NCBI GenBank assembly: GCA_965247565.1
Contig: CBDFHF010000002.1
Location: forward strand, 248,001 to 312,000
Direction: 5' to 3'
DNA: 64,000 bases
Source of the DNA: CBDFHF01 sp965247565
Lineage (GTDB): Bacteria > Pseudomonadota > Gammaproteobacteria > Methylococcales > Methylomonadaceae
Position numbers and translations under genes: made by a program. The notes beneath the pieces are model-generated. The model had not been told where the DNA came from and searched no databases. It saw only the letters and a list, made by a program, of their open reading frames with translations. Positions 18,670-27,244 of this stretch are shown here, piece by piece; the stretch's first letter is position 1, and every line of letters begins with the position of its first letter.

Positions 18670-19224
18670 ATGGGACGTCATGAAATCCTTGAAGATCTTT
18701 CAGAGCTTCATTTTAAGAGACAACGTTCAACACGGTATAGAGAATCCATCTTGAAAAAACAAATTGATAATATAATTTCAGACCCGGCGTTTCAGGAAAA
18801 TGTTGCCTGGAAGAGACGCCGTTTTGAATCGGATCAGTTTATTATCCGTGAAGGCGAGGAAGGCAACACACTGTTTTTTGTTGAGCAAGGCAAGCTTCGC
18901 GTTAATATGCAAGTGACTATTGAAGAACGAAATAAAATACAGCAGGGGCTTACTGATTTGAGGGCTGGGGATATTTTCGGAGAGATTTGTCTGCACGGTT
19001 CTTATTTGAGAACGGCATCAGTTAAAGCCATTAGCGACGGGACTTTGCTAGAAATTAATGGCGAACAGCTAAATAGATATTTGGATAAAAATCCTCAGAC
19101 AGGTTATTTGTTTTTTAAAAGTTTGTTTGAAATCTTCATAAAACGGCTAGATCTGGCTAACAATCGAATTGGGTCACTGTTTGTCTGGGGGCTTAAAGCC
19201 CATGGCATTGACAAGCATTTATGA
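18670..19224 (+). CDS. Cyclic nucleotide-binding domain protein
   Basis: The 184-residue protein carries one cNMP-binding domain (about 45-165): RRFESDQFIIREGEEGNTLFFVEQGKLRV and, after it, LRAGDIFGEICLHGSYLRTASVKA. The FGE(I)..(R)TAS segment corresponds to the phosphate-binding cassette. There is no helix-turn-helix, kinase or channel part, so it is a stand-alone sensor or anchor rather than a CRP-type regulator. The ATG at 18670 lacks a Shine-Dalgarno site and directly follows a hairpin; a downstream TTG near 18751 is an alternative start. Function and nucleotide are unknown. Confidence 0.75.
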   Translation: MGRHEILEDLSELHFKRQRSTRYRESILKKQIDNIISDPAFQENVAWKRRRFESDQFIIREGEEGNTLFFVEQGKLRVNMQVTIEERNKIQQGLTDLRAGDIFGEICLHGSYLRTASVKAISDGTLLEINGEQLNRYLDKNPQTGYLFFKSLFEIFIKRLDLANNRIGSLFVWGLKAHGIDKHL

Positions 19225-19357
19225 TGTTTTAGCAATTGACTGAGATTATCAGCCCTTCAAAAAAATTTCTTTACCTCATTTAAACAGATGCGGTGTATTC
19301 ATTACATGGCATATAATGCCGCGCTTAGTTTTGTGTACTTATATTAAGGAAATTAAT

Positions 19358-19921
19358 ATGAAAAAATCTATTTTGTCTATTTCAGTTTTATTGTTCTTTT
19401 TTACCTCGGTTGTTAATGCTCATGGCCCGGTAAGACAAAAGTTTGAGGAAGAAATTACCATCAACGCACCAGCTGAGAAGGTTTGGGGCATTATCAAAGA
19501 CTACGGAGATATGTCGTGGCTACCTGCTGTTAAAAGTACCACGGTTGAAGGTGGCAATACCAAGGGAGCAACTCGCGTGTTAACCCTGAAAGACGGTGGC
19601 ACAATTACCGAAGAGTTAAAAAAGTATGATGACAAAAAAATGTCTTATGCTTACAAAATTACCGAAATAAGCACTGCCAAAACTATTACCTATTCTGGTG
19701 CCGAAGAAAAAGTTCCTGTTTTGCCAGTGACCGACTACGCCGCTAGTATTGATCTGGAAGACAACGGCCCATCGACTAAAGTCATCTGGAAAGCCGGTTA
19801 TTACCGCGCTTACATGAACAACAATCCGCCAGAAGAAATGAATGAAGAAGCTGCTACTAAAGCGGTTTCGTCAGTGTTACATGCGGGCTTGGAAAACTTA
19901 AAAGCGTTAGCTGAAAAATAG
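19358..19921 (+). CDS. Periplasmic SRPBCC (MxaD-like) protein
   Basis: The 187-residue precursor has a clear signal peptide (KKSILSISVLLFFFTSVVNA) followed by a START/polyketide-cyclase-like domain: EEITINAPAEKVWGIIKDYGDMSWLPAV at its start and a C-terminal helix (SSVLHAGLENLKALAEK). A secreted SRPBCC protein of this size is the hallmark of MxaD, a periplasmic protein that in methylotrophs aids electron transfer between PQQ methanol dehydrogenase and its cytochrome. The ATG at 19358 has AAGGAAATTA upstream and is preferred to an earlier in-frame start. It overlaps the next gene by one base. The link to methanol oxidation is by family, not shown here. Confidence 0.8.
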   Translation: MKKSILSISVLLFFFTSVVNAHGPVRQKFEEEITINAPAEKVWGIIKDYGDMSWLPAVKSTTVEGGNTKGATRVLTLKDGGTITEELKKYDDKKMSYAYKITEISTAKTITYSGAEEKVPVLPVTDYAASIDLEDNGPSTKVIWKAGYYRAYMNNNPPEEMNEEAATKAVSSVLHAGLENLKALAEK

Positions 19922-20880
19922 TGATTTCCTTGAAAAACTGGGCTGTAGCGATGGGTTTCGCTACAGCTTTTTTATCTATGCCCCTTTATTCAGCACCGTT
20001 TGCTTATATCTCCAATCAATTGGATGATAGCATCTCTGTTATTGACAGCCAGCAAGGTAAAGTGATTGATACCATTCAATTAGCTGGCAAACCAGCAGGT
20101 GTTGCAGTTGCTCCCAATGGCGAGAGAGTCTATATCAGCACGCCAGATGCCAATGGCTTTGCTGTGATCGATGCAAAAACACACAGCGTCACCGCCAAAG
20201 TATCTGTTAATGCTGGATCTTTAGGTATTGCAGTCAGTCAGGACAGCAAACGGATTTATGTGTCTGATTGGTACAAGAATACCGTTGCTGTTGTCGATGC
20301 AGACAGCCTTGCGATTATTAAAACTATCGCCGTTGGCGAATCCCCATCCGGTTTAGTTGTTAGTCCTGATAATCGCTGGGTATACGTAGCCAATCGCCTG
20401 AGCAATACGGTTTCTAAAATCGATGCCACAGAGTTAATTGTTAAGCAAACTAGACAAGTTGGTAAACATCCATTTGGCTTAGCTATTGATAGCACTGGTC
20501 AAAAACTCTATGCAGTTAATGTGCAAAGTGATGATGTTACCGTGCTGGAAACCCAAAATCTTAAAGCCATTGCGACCGTAAAAGTTAACATGTTACCTTA
20601 CGCCGCTAGTTTGGCGCTCAATGATAGCCGGCTATTTGTCACAAATCAGGATGACGGCTCGGTGTCGGTAGTGGACACAGATACTTTAAAGGAAATCGCA
20701 CTAGTAACGGTCGGTGATAAGCCGGAAGGTATCGATACGCATCCCGATGACCGCCATGTTTATGTGGCCAACTGGTTCGATGGCACCGTTTCGGTAATTG
20801 ATGCGAAAACTCTAAAAGTGGTTAATACCATGTCAGTCGGCGAGGGAAGTCGGGCATTTGGACAATTTATTGGTAAATAA
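19921..20880 (+). CDS. Periplasmic YVTN-type beta-propeller protein
   Basis: This 319-residue protein starts at GTG overlapping the preceding stop. After a signal peptide (to about residue 25, PLYSA), about seven repeats of 40-42 residues follow, each with the pattern (V/I)Y(V/I)(S/A)N...(V/S)VVDA..LKV and VG..P.G, e.g. RWVYVANRLSNTVSKID. This is the YncE/YVTN family, one branch of which accompanies PQQ-dependent alcohol oxidation. Tight coupling to the MxaD-like gene supports a periplasmic accessory role there. No metal or cofactor ligand can be assigned from sequence. Confidence 0.85.
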   Translation: MISLKNWAVAMGFATAFLSMPLYSAPFAYISNQLDDSISVIDSQQGKVIDTIQLAGKPAGVAVAPNGERVYISTPDANGFAVIDAKTHSVTAKVSVNAGSLGIAVSQDSKRIYVSDWYKNTVAVVDADSLAIIKTIAVGESPSGLVVSPDNRWVYVANRLSNTVSKIDATELIVKQTRQVGKHPFGLAIDSTGQKLYAVNVQSDDVTVLETQNLKAIATVKVNMLPYAASLALNDSRLFVTNQDDGSVSVVDTDTLKEIALVTVGDKPEGIDTHPDDRHVYVANWFDGTVSVIDAKTLKVVNTMSVGEGSRAFGQFIGK

Positions 20881-20924
20881 CTCGCGTCTTTACGCCGTTT
20901 AATTAAGTAATTAGGAGATAAAAC

Positions 20925-21209
20925 ATGGCTGAAACAGTAGAAGAATTAACGGTTACTTATGAAGATGGTGGAATTGAAACGGTTAAGGAACTGGATAAAA
21001 AAGTATTGACCAAAGGCGCTTGGGCAACAGTCATGTACCGCTACCAAGATTGGGATAGAGCTAAAGAAAAATATGGTCCCGATAAATATACTATTCGTCG
21101 CTATCAGAAACGCAATGGTGAATACCAACAGAAATCAAAATTCAATATTTCCAGCACCGATCAAGCTAAAAGTATCATCGAAGCCTTACAGGAATGGATT
21201 AAAGAATAG
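20925..21209 (+). CDS. Small conserved-looking cytoplasmic protein
   Basis: The 94-residue protein has a good ribosome site (TTAGGAGAT) and no signal peptide. The sequence is highly charged: an N-terminal strand region ELTVTYEDGGIETVKEL, a central LTKGAWATVMYRYQDWDRAK, then IRRYQKRNGEYQQKSKFNIS and a final helix. I do not recognise a named domain; I have the impression that similar short proteins occur in other methylotrophs and chemolithotrophs but cannot verify it. It follows the beta-propeller gene by 44 bases and may belong to the same operon. Confidence 0.75.
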   Translation: MAETVEELTVTYEDGGIETVKELDKKVLTKGAWATVMYRYQDWDRAKEKYGPDKYTIRRYQKRNGEYQQKSKFNISSTDQAKSIIEALQEWIKE

Positions 21210-21439
21210 ATGTGTTTGTATCCATGCAAAGTATTTTTTATTTTGTAGAGCGTAATATTTAACATCATTAAGTATTGTTGCCCCGGCGATTCAACAAAAG
21301 TTTTTTGCAAGTCCGCATCTACGAAATCTCTTATATGCAGGTTTTTTTCGCCGACGATACAAATATCGCCATTTTCAAAACCAAATACTACCGCTATCCC
21401 GTATTTTCTGGCTAACGATGTATTTTTGGCTGCATGTTT
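21161..21439 (-). other. Possible gene remnant antisense in the gap before the biosynthetic operon
   Basis: The 391-bp gap 21210-21600 has no intact gene. On the minus strand, from 21439 to a stop at 21161, an open frame of 92 codons reads protein-like (ARKYGIAVVFGFENGDICIV then GEKNLHIRDF). It has no start codon after the preceding TGA and its end overlaps the 94-residue gene. It may be a decayed gene fragment or a chance frame. The rest presumably contains the operon promoter. Confidence 0.25.
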
Positions 21440-21600
21440 TCACACGTTGCTCTACTAATCCAATTAGTATTTTTCTATGGATCTCTTTATTAATTAGGTT
21501 TGCTTCAAATTCAACCGATAAATATGGCTCATGTCGGTATGCTAGAATGCCCCGACATTGATCGAAATTTCCGGAAAAACTTCAAAAAAAAGAGACAATC

Positions 21601-22842
21601 ATGGCTTCTATAAAAAAGGTAGCGATCATCGGTGGCGGTCCAGCTTCTAGCGTGCTAGCTATAAAATTATCTAAAAATGGCTGTCAAGTGGTCATTTTTG
21701 CGACACCTGAGCGGGCACCAATTTTAGTTGGGGAATCATTAGTTCCCATGATTGTGCCAATGTTGCAGGATTTGGGCGTTGAATCGGAAGTGGCCGCCTA
21801 TAGTGTTTACAAACCGGGCGCATGTTTTACCTTTAACGCCGATGAAGTCTTTGAGTTTCGGTTTGCGAATACCCCTAGCGATTTACCCTCTTATTCGTAT
21901 AACGTGCCTAGAGATCAGTTCAATGCGACTTTGCTGAACGCTGCTCAACAAGCGGGTGCCAAGTTAATTTTGCGTAACGTTCAATTACTTAGCGAAGAGG
22001 GTTCAAATCAAATCGTATTAGATAATGAATCGCTTCTGGAAGCAGCAGATTACTGGAATGGTAATCAACCAGATTTAATTGTCGATGCCGCTGGTAGGGC
22101 GAATTTGATCGGTCGGCTGCTAAATATTCCCATGCAGAAGGGACCACGCCAAGATGTCGCTTTGTTCGCTCATGTGGACCAGACTGAATTAGTAGATCCA
22201 GGTTATGTTCATAATGACAGGATGGATCAGGGGTGGTGTTGGCGCATTCCTTTACCGGGCCGAGTTTCTTTGGGTTTTGTAGTGCCAGAGTCCTATGCGT
22301 TAAAGCAGGGAGAAACCCCTGAGCAACAATACGATAATTTGTTAAAGTCAGATTCGGTACTGCAGCGTTTGGCACCGCATGCTAAACGTATAACCAAGGT
22401 ATTACGCTTTAATAACTATCAATCAATTTCGGACAAATTATGTGGCGAAAATTGGGTCATGTTGGGCGACGCGGGCGGCTTTGTAGACCCTGTGTTTTCT
22501 AGTGGCATGTTGATTGCCATGAATAGCGCGAATAAATTGGCTGATACCATTATCGCTAATAAACCGTTGACCGACTATGAAGTAGCCATTAAACAGCATT
22601 TGCAAGCTTGGTTCGAAATTGTAAGCTATTACTACGATGGTCGTTTAATGGGTAGTATTAAGGCTGGGCAAATGATGCCGGATAATTTCTTCACTCGCCG
22701 GTTGCTCGCCTGGGTGAGTGGTCATGTTAGCCGAATTTTTAGCGGTGCCGCCGCTAGTCGCCCTTTTAGCTTAAATCTGCTACGTTTTTTGGTGAAATAC
22801 AGCCTAGTTGGACGGGATCCGGATATTTATAAAATAAATTGA
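21601..22842 (+). CDS. Flavin-dependent halogenase-like FAD enzyme
   Basis: The 413-residue enzyme has a Rossmann FAD site GGGPAS (11-16), GESLVP (45-50), the halogenase signature WCWRIP (212-217, matching WxWxIP) and the second FAD motif GDAGGFVDPVFSSG (289-302). K71 in SVYKPGACF lines up with the lysine that activates hypochlorous acid in halogenases, by eye. Family members use reduced flavin to halogenate aromatic or carrier-bound substrates; a hydroxylating or reducing relative cannot be excluded, since some non-halogenating members keep parts of these motifs. It opens a five-gene operon whose second gene encodes an acyl carrier protein, so a carrier-bound substrate is likely. An AAGAGA ribosome site precedes the ATG. 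Confidence 0.83.
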   Translation: MASIKKVAIIGGGPASSVLAIKLSKNGCQVVIFATPERAPILVGESLVPMIVPMLQDLGVESEVAAYSVYKPGACFTFNADEVFEFRFANTPSDLPSYSYNVPRDQFNATLLNAAQQAGAKLILRNVQLLSEEGSNQIVLDNESLLEAADYWNGNQPDLIVDAAGRANLIGRLLNIPMQKGPRQDVALFAHVDQTELVDPGYVHNDRMDQGWCWRIPLPGRVSLGFVVPESYALKQGETPEQQYDNLLKSDSVLQRLAPHAKRITKVLRFNNYQSISDKLCGENWVMLGDAGGFVDPVFSSGMLIAMNSANKLADTIIANKPLTDYEVAIKQHLQAWFEIVSYYYDGRLMGSIKAGQMMPDNFFTRRLLAWVSGHVSRIFSGAAASRPFSLNLLRFLVKYSLVGRDPDIYKIN

Positions 22843-22876
22843 ACCGTTGATTAAATGGCAAATAGAGGTATTGAAG

Positions 22877-23149
22877 ATGACTGATGAAGTTAATGTGGAA
22901 GAAATCGCCAGCCAATTGTGTGGATTTTTAAGCGAAAACGTATTAGCTGGTGATGTTGTCGTAAATGCTGATACGGTATTGTCCCATATAGGCGTCGATT
23001 CATTCTCACTAATGGAGCTGGTTTTATTTATCGAACGACGTTTTGGGCTTGAATTACCAGCAGAATCGTTAACCCCGGAAAATATTGCTAATGTCAAAGC
23101 GTTGAGCGTTTATTGTGCATCCTTATTAAATAAAGATCGCCATGCCTGA
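22877..23149 (+). CDS. Stand-alone acyl carrier protein
   Basis: This 90-residue four-helix carrier has the phosphopantetheine site GVDSFSL with Ser42, followed by MELVLFIERRFGLELP. Start ATG 22877 follows AGAGGT by eight bases. It differs from housekeeping AcpP in the DSF (not DSL) motif and in its genetic context. It would hold the acyl or aryl group that the ligase activates while the two flavin enzymes modify it. The gene overlaps the acyltransferase gene by eight bases. Confidence 0.92.
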   Translation: MTDEVNVEEIASQLCGFLSENVLAGDVVVNADTVLSHIGVDSFSLMELVLFIERRFGLELPAESLTPENIANVKALSVYCASLLNKDRHA

Positions 23150-24449
23150 TTGTGTCAGCCCGTTTCCTGACCGTATCACCCTGAATGGTGCAGATTATTT
23201 TTGTTTGCAACTGGATAGCCTTATGTGGAAATCTTGTGGTAAACGCAACGTGTGCACTTTTGTAGTAACTTTGCCCAAACAGCTTACACTCGAAGAGTTG
23301 AATAACAAGCTTTGTAATCGACCCGCCTATCCATGGATTTGTCGGTTACGCATAAAAAGAGCATTGCCATTTGGCCTGACAAAATGGATACATAATCCGA
23401 AGCTTGAGTTGCCTTCGATTAATGAATACCAGGTCGAAAGCCGAGATAGTTCGTTGGCACACCTGATATCGGCGAGTTTGGATGTAACAAAACAGTCTGC
23501 TTTTAAAATTGATTTAGTTCGGATAACTGGAGCGGGCTCTCTGTTGGTTTTTACTTGGCATCATGCATTAATGGATGCGCGTGGTGGGGAGATGTTTGTT
23601 CGTTATTTGGGATCATCTGTGCTCGGAAAGCAGCTGGACTGGATAGTAAACTCGGATAGTAAATTACCATTGAGAGTGCGGGCAAACATCGCTTCAGACA
23701 TGAAGCAGTTTCTTTATGATACGTCACACTTGCCATTGTTAACACTATATACAAAGAGTGATGTTAAGCCTCAGGCAGATTATCGGGTTTTGACTTTCAC
23801 TACGTCGCAGAGCCAAATAATCACTGAGCGGGCTAAACAAATCGGCGTCGGATTTTTAATTAGTGCTTTTTATCTTGCGGTAACGGCTTATGCTGTTGCG
23901 CAAGTCCATAAACAGCGTGGATTACTGAAAGGTGATGTTTTGGTCCCAGTCCCTTTAGACAGGCGCAAGCGAGGCGCACAAGGCTCTATCGTCGGCAATC
24001 AGGTAAGTTTTCTTTTTTACCGTATTCCGAGCCTTCTTCTAGATGACGTGCGCGATTGTACTGCCGAATTGACTAATCAAATGAAAAATCTGATGCGTAC
24101 AGAAAACCCTGAACATTACGTTGTTATGATGGATTTTTTGCGCCGGATGCCAGGATATTTATACCGAAAAATGTTGAAAGCACCGACAAAAGGGTTAATG
24201 GCTAGTTTTTTTTATTCTGATACAGGAGATTCCCTGCAGGACTTTAATGTGTTATTCGAACAGCCTGTGGATAGTGCTACCCATTATCCACCAAACATGT
24301 ATCCACCCGGATTGACTTTTGTATTTAGCCGATTCCGTGGAGCGTTACAGCTCACCGTGGGTTACATGAAAGCAGATTTAAATGCTGCTGAAGCAGATTT
24401 ATTACTGACGTCTTTGAGTAATGCTTTATTAGGCGAAACAGGCGGCTAA
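23142..24449 (+). CDS. Condensation-type / PapA-like acyltransferase
   Basis: The 435-residue protein carries HHALMDARGG at 140-149, the HHxxxD active site of the CoA-dependent acyltransferase superfamily (NRPS condensation domains, PapA5, wax-ester synthase). The general base would be H141. A distal FNVLFEQP and a late VTYMK-like GYMKADL region fit the second lobe. There is no adenylation or carrier domain attached. I infer that it takes the acyl group from the neighbouring carrier and transfers it to an alcohol or amine. It overlaps the carrier gene and is four bases from the next gene. The acceptor is unknown. Confidence 0.8.
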   Translation: MPDCVSPFPDRITLNGADYFCLQLDSLMWKSCGKRNVCTFVVTLPKQLTLEELNNKLCNRPAYPWICRLRIKRALPFGLTKWIHNPKLELPSINEYQVESRDSSLAHLISASLDVTKQSAFKIDLVRITGAGSLLVFTWHHALMDARGGEMFVRYLGSSVLGKQLDWIVNSDSKLPLRVRANIASDMKQFLYDTSHLPLLTLYTKSDVKPQADYRVLTFTTSQSQIITERAKQIGVGFLISAFYLAVTAYAVAQVHKQRGLLKGDVLVPVPLDRRKRGAQGSIVGNQVSFLFYRIPSLLLDDVRDCTAELTNQMKNLMRTENPEHYVVMMDFLRRMPGYLYRKMLKAPTKGLMASFFYSDTGDSLQDFNVLFEQPVDSATHYPPNMYPPGLTFVFSRFRGALQLTVGYMKADLNAAEADLLLTSLSNALLGETGG

Positions 24450-24453
24450 AATT

Positions 24454-25692
24454 ATGCATTGTGATGTGGTCGTGGTAGGCGCAGGAGCAGCAGGAATTGC
24501 TGCTGCTGTTGCGGCGGCAAAAACGGGTGCAAATGTCGTTATAGTAGAGCGTTATAGTTTTACTGGTGGTCTTGCCACAACCGCCTTGGTCGGCACCATT
24601 TGCGGTCTTTTTTACCGCGATCTGACAGAAGTGCGATATGCGGTACAAGGTTTCGCTCGTGAATTTTCCGAAGCAATAAAAGAAAAGAGCCAAACAAAAA
24701 TCTACTCCTTTGGCGAGGGTTTACACTTTTTGCCTTATTGCCCCATCGTTTTTCACGAACAAGCGGTTTGGCAAATGCAACAAGCGGGTGTGTCCATATT
24801 GTTACAAAGCTATGTTGCTGGCGCACGGGTTAATAACAGACGAATCGGCGAGTTACGCATTCAAACCCAGAGCCAAGTGTTTAGTTTGTATCCGGCTGCG
24901 GTTGTTGATTGCACTGGCAATGCCCAGATGTCTATGCTGACAGGTATAGACCAAATAAAATATACAAATTACCAAGCCGGTGCGTTTGTGTTCCAGGTTA
25001 ACGGCTTGCCGACCATGACGCAGGATCTTCTGTCGCTGAACTTGATCCGCTGGATTCAACGTGGTATTCAAGCCGGTGATTTAGACACACACTGTGATCG
25101 CCTATCAATTATCCCAGGCACTCTTCAGCAAGGCCAAGCTATGTTGAAATTAGGTATGCCAGAACTTTTTGATGGCTCTCAATTATGTCGAACGCAATAT
25201 GAGTTAGATGCGCGCACCCGAGCCAACACTATTATCAATTTTTTAAACCGTCGTGAGCCATTGCTGGAGAACTTGCAAATCAGCGCAATGGCTACTGAAG
25301 TCGGTATTCGTACCGCAGAGCGCTCAGAAGGACTGGATGTATTAAATGAAAGCCACGTGCTGACATGTGCCAAACCAGATGATGGGGTAGCCCTAGGAGT
25401 TTGGCCAATGGAGCTTTGGAATCAGCAACGCAAACCTGAGCTACGCTATTTCGATATGGGTGATGGTTATTGGATAACAGCGGGTATGCTGGTGTCGCGA
25501 CATTTGGATAACCTGTTTTTTGCCGGTCGAGGGTTGTCAGCAACTGAAGCAGCTATGGCCTCAGCGCGGGTCATTGGAACTTGCTTGAGTACGGGTTATG
25601 CAGCGGGTAGTTTGGCAGCAGAATTGAGTGATACTGGCGATTGGCAACCTGCAATTAAAAAAATCCGCAACCAACAGCTTTTTACAGATTAA
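24454..25692 (+). CDS. FAD-dependent oxidoreductase (FAD_oxidored-type)
   Basis: The 412-residue flavoprotein begins with a classical dinucleotide site CDVVVVGAGAAGIAAAVAAA (3-22) and VERYSFTGGLATTALVG just after, typical of the FAD_oxidored (PF12831) family. A C-terminal FAD contact is seen in LFFAGRGLSATEAAMASARV. It is unrelated in detail to the halogenase-like enzyme at the head of the operon. It probably oxidises or dehydrogenates the carrier-bound intermediate; that role is inference. Spacing is four bases from the gene before and five bases to the gene after. Confidence 0.85.
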   Translation: MHCDVVVVGAGAAGIAAAVAAAKTGANVVIVERYSFTGGLATTALVGTICGLFYRDLTEVRYAVQGFAREFSEAIKEKSQTKIYSFGEGLHFLPYCPIVFHEQAVWQMQQAGVSILLQSYVAGARVNNRRIGELRIQTQSQVFSLYPAAVVDCTGNAQMSMLTGIDQIKYTNYQAGAFVFQVNGLPTMTQDLLSLNLIRWIQRGIQAGDLDTHCDRLSIIPGTLQQGQAMLKLGMPELFDGSQLCRTQYELDARTRANTIINFLNRREPLLENLQISAMATEVGIRTAERSEGLDVLNESHVLTCAKPDDGVALGVWPMELWNQQRKPELRYFDMGDGYWITAGMLVSRHLDNLFFAGRGLSATEAAMASARVIGTCLSTGYAAGSLAAELSDTGDWQPAIKKIRNQQLFTD

Positions 25693-25697
25693 GTGTA

Positions 25698-27134
25698 ATG
25701 GATTCTGTCTACCAATTACTTGAATATGCGGCCCAATCTTGGCCCGAAAAGCCAGCGCTCATTGATGAATTGGGTTCACTCAATTTCAGCGAATTATACG
25801 ACCAAACCCAGCGTCTTAAAACGACTTTACAGCAAAATGGCGTAGGTAAGGGTGTAGGCTTAGCCATTATGGGGCGTAACGGGCGAGCCTTTGTAGCAGC
25901 AATGATGGCCGGCATGGGTTGTGGTGCCGTGGTTGTACCTTTGTCGCATCAATTGAAACAGGCGGAAATAAGTCAAATACTGCTGGATACCGGGGTGCAA
26001 GCGGTGTTAGACGATCAATCCGGTGTAAAGCCATCTGACGGTGGGATTCTTATACCGTTTTCAACACAAATATTACGTTTTTCCTGGATTAGTAGCGCAT
26101 CTAAACAAGCACTTACGCCTTTAGCGGATGCAGTATTTATTCGATATACATCTGGCACTACCGGTGCAAGTAAAGGAGTTGTGCTAACCCATCGCAGCGT
26201 TTTAGCGCGAGTTGAGTGTGCTAGCAAGGCTTTACAGCTAGGCTGCGAAGATAGAGTGTTGTGGATACTACCCATGGCGTTTCATTTTTTGGTCAGTATT
26301 TTGGTTTATATTCGTGCTGGCGCAGCCATTATTATCGCCAAAGATTTATTAGCAACGACTTTAATCACTACAGCCAACCAACACCGAGCCACCATGCTCT
26401 ACGCTGCGCCGATGCATTTTCGATTATTGGCGACTGACCACTCTGGCGAGCAGATGTGCTCCCTTAAAACGGCTATCTCCACCTCGTCAGCCATTCCTAT
26501 TGAGATTGCTGAGGCATTCACACGCCGTTTTAATATCCCGGTAACCCAAGCTTACGGCATTATTGAAGCTGGATTGCCTCTGTTGGATAACATTGCCGGG
26601 CAAACAGATCCCAGAAGCGTGGGGTATCCGACCGATGGCTTTAGCGTGGCTTTACTGGACAATGATAACAATCCGGTCTCAGAAGGGCAGATGGGACGGT
26701 TGGCTATTCGAGGCGAAGGAATGTTTGATGCTTATTTGAATCCCTGGCAAACTGCAGCGGAAGTCATGGACGCCGGCTGGTTCTTTACAGGCGATCTTGC
26801 GACACGGCTGACTAATGGTCGAGTGATTATATCTGGTCGCGAAAAAACCATGATTAATGTATCCGGTAATAAAGCCTTCCCGGAAGAAATTGAAGTTGTA
26901 TTAAACAGTCACCCTGATATTGTTGCTTGTCGGGTGTTTGGGCAAACACATCCTCTGCTGGGCGAAATAGTTTGCGCTGAAGTAGTTCTAATGCCGCAAG
27001 CAGAGTGGAATGTGGAAGCACTGTTACAGCATTGCCGACATCGGTTATCCACCTATAAAGTACCACAGCGCTTGCAAAAGGTCGCAAAGATTAGCTACAC
27101 AGACAGTGGCAAGATTAAAAGAGCTGTTGAATAA
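25698..27134 (+). CDS. Acyl-adenylating ligase (AMP-binding family)
   Basis: The 478-residue class I adenylate-forming enzyme shows the P-loop YTSGTTGASKG, the A5-like AYGIIEAG, the A7 TGDLATR, the A8 hinge GREKTMINVSGNKAFPEEIE and the A10 lysine in DSGKIKRAVE at the very C terminus. It activates a carboxylic acid as acyl-AMP and would load it onto CoA or, more likely here, onto the adjacent carrier protein. Length is slightly short for acyl-CoA ligases and close to stand-alone carrier-loading ligases. Last gene of the operon. The acid cannot be predicted by eye. Confidence 0.9.
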   Translation: MDSVYQLLEYAAQSWPEKPALIDELGSLNFSELYDQTQRLKTTLQQNGVGKGVGLAIMGRNGRAFVAAMMAGMGCGAVVVPLSHQLKQAEISQILLDTGVQAVLDDQSGVKPSDGGILIPFSTQILRFSWISSASKQALTPLADAVFIRYTSGTTGASKGVVLTHRSVLARVECASKALQLGCEDRVLWILPMAFHFLVSILVYIRAGAAIIIAKDLLATTLITTANQHRATMLYAAPMHFRLLATDHSGEQMCSLKTAISTSSAIPIEIAEAFTRRFNIPVTQAYGIIEAGLPLLDNIAGQTDPRSVGYPTDGFSVALLDNDNNPVSEGQMGRLAIRGEGMFDAYLNPWQTAAEVMDAGWFFTGDLATRLTNGRVIISGREKTMINVSGNKAFPEEIEVVLNSHPDIVACRVFGQTHPLLGEIVCAEVVLMPQAEWNVEALLQHCRHRLSTYKVPQRLQKVAKISYTDSGKIKRAVE

Positions 27135-27244
27135 GCCAAAGATTTATTATCTGTGGTGGTTAGCAATTATTGCTGCTCGCTGTATTGTTTGATGATGAGC
27201 TATTTCCACAGTCGCGGAGTTCGATCACTTGAGTGCTTTGAGTT

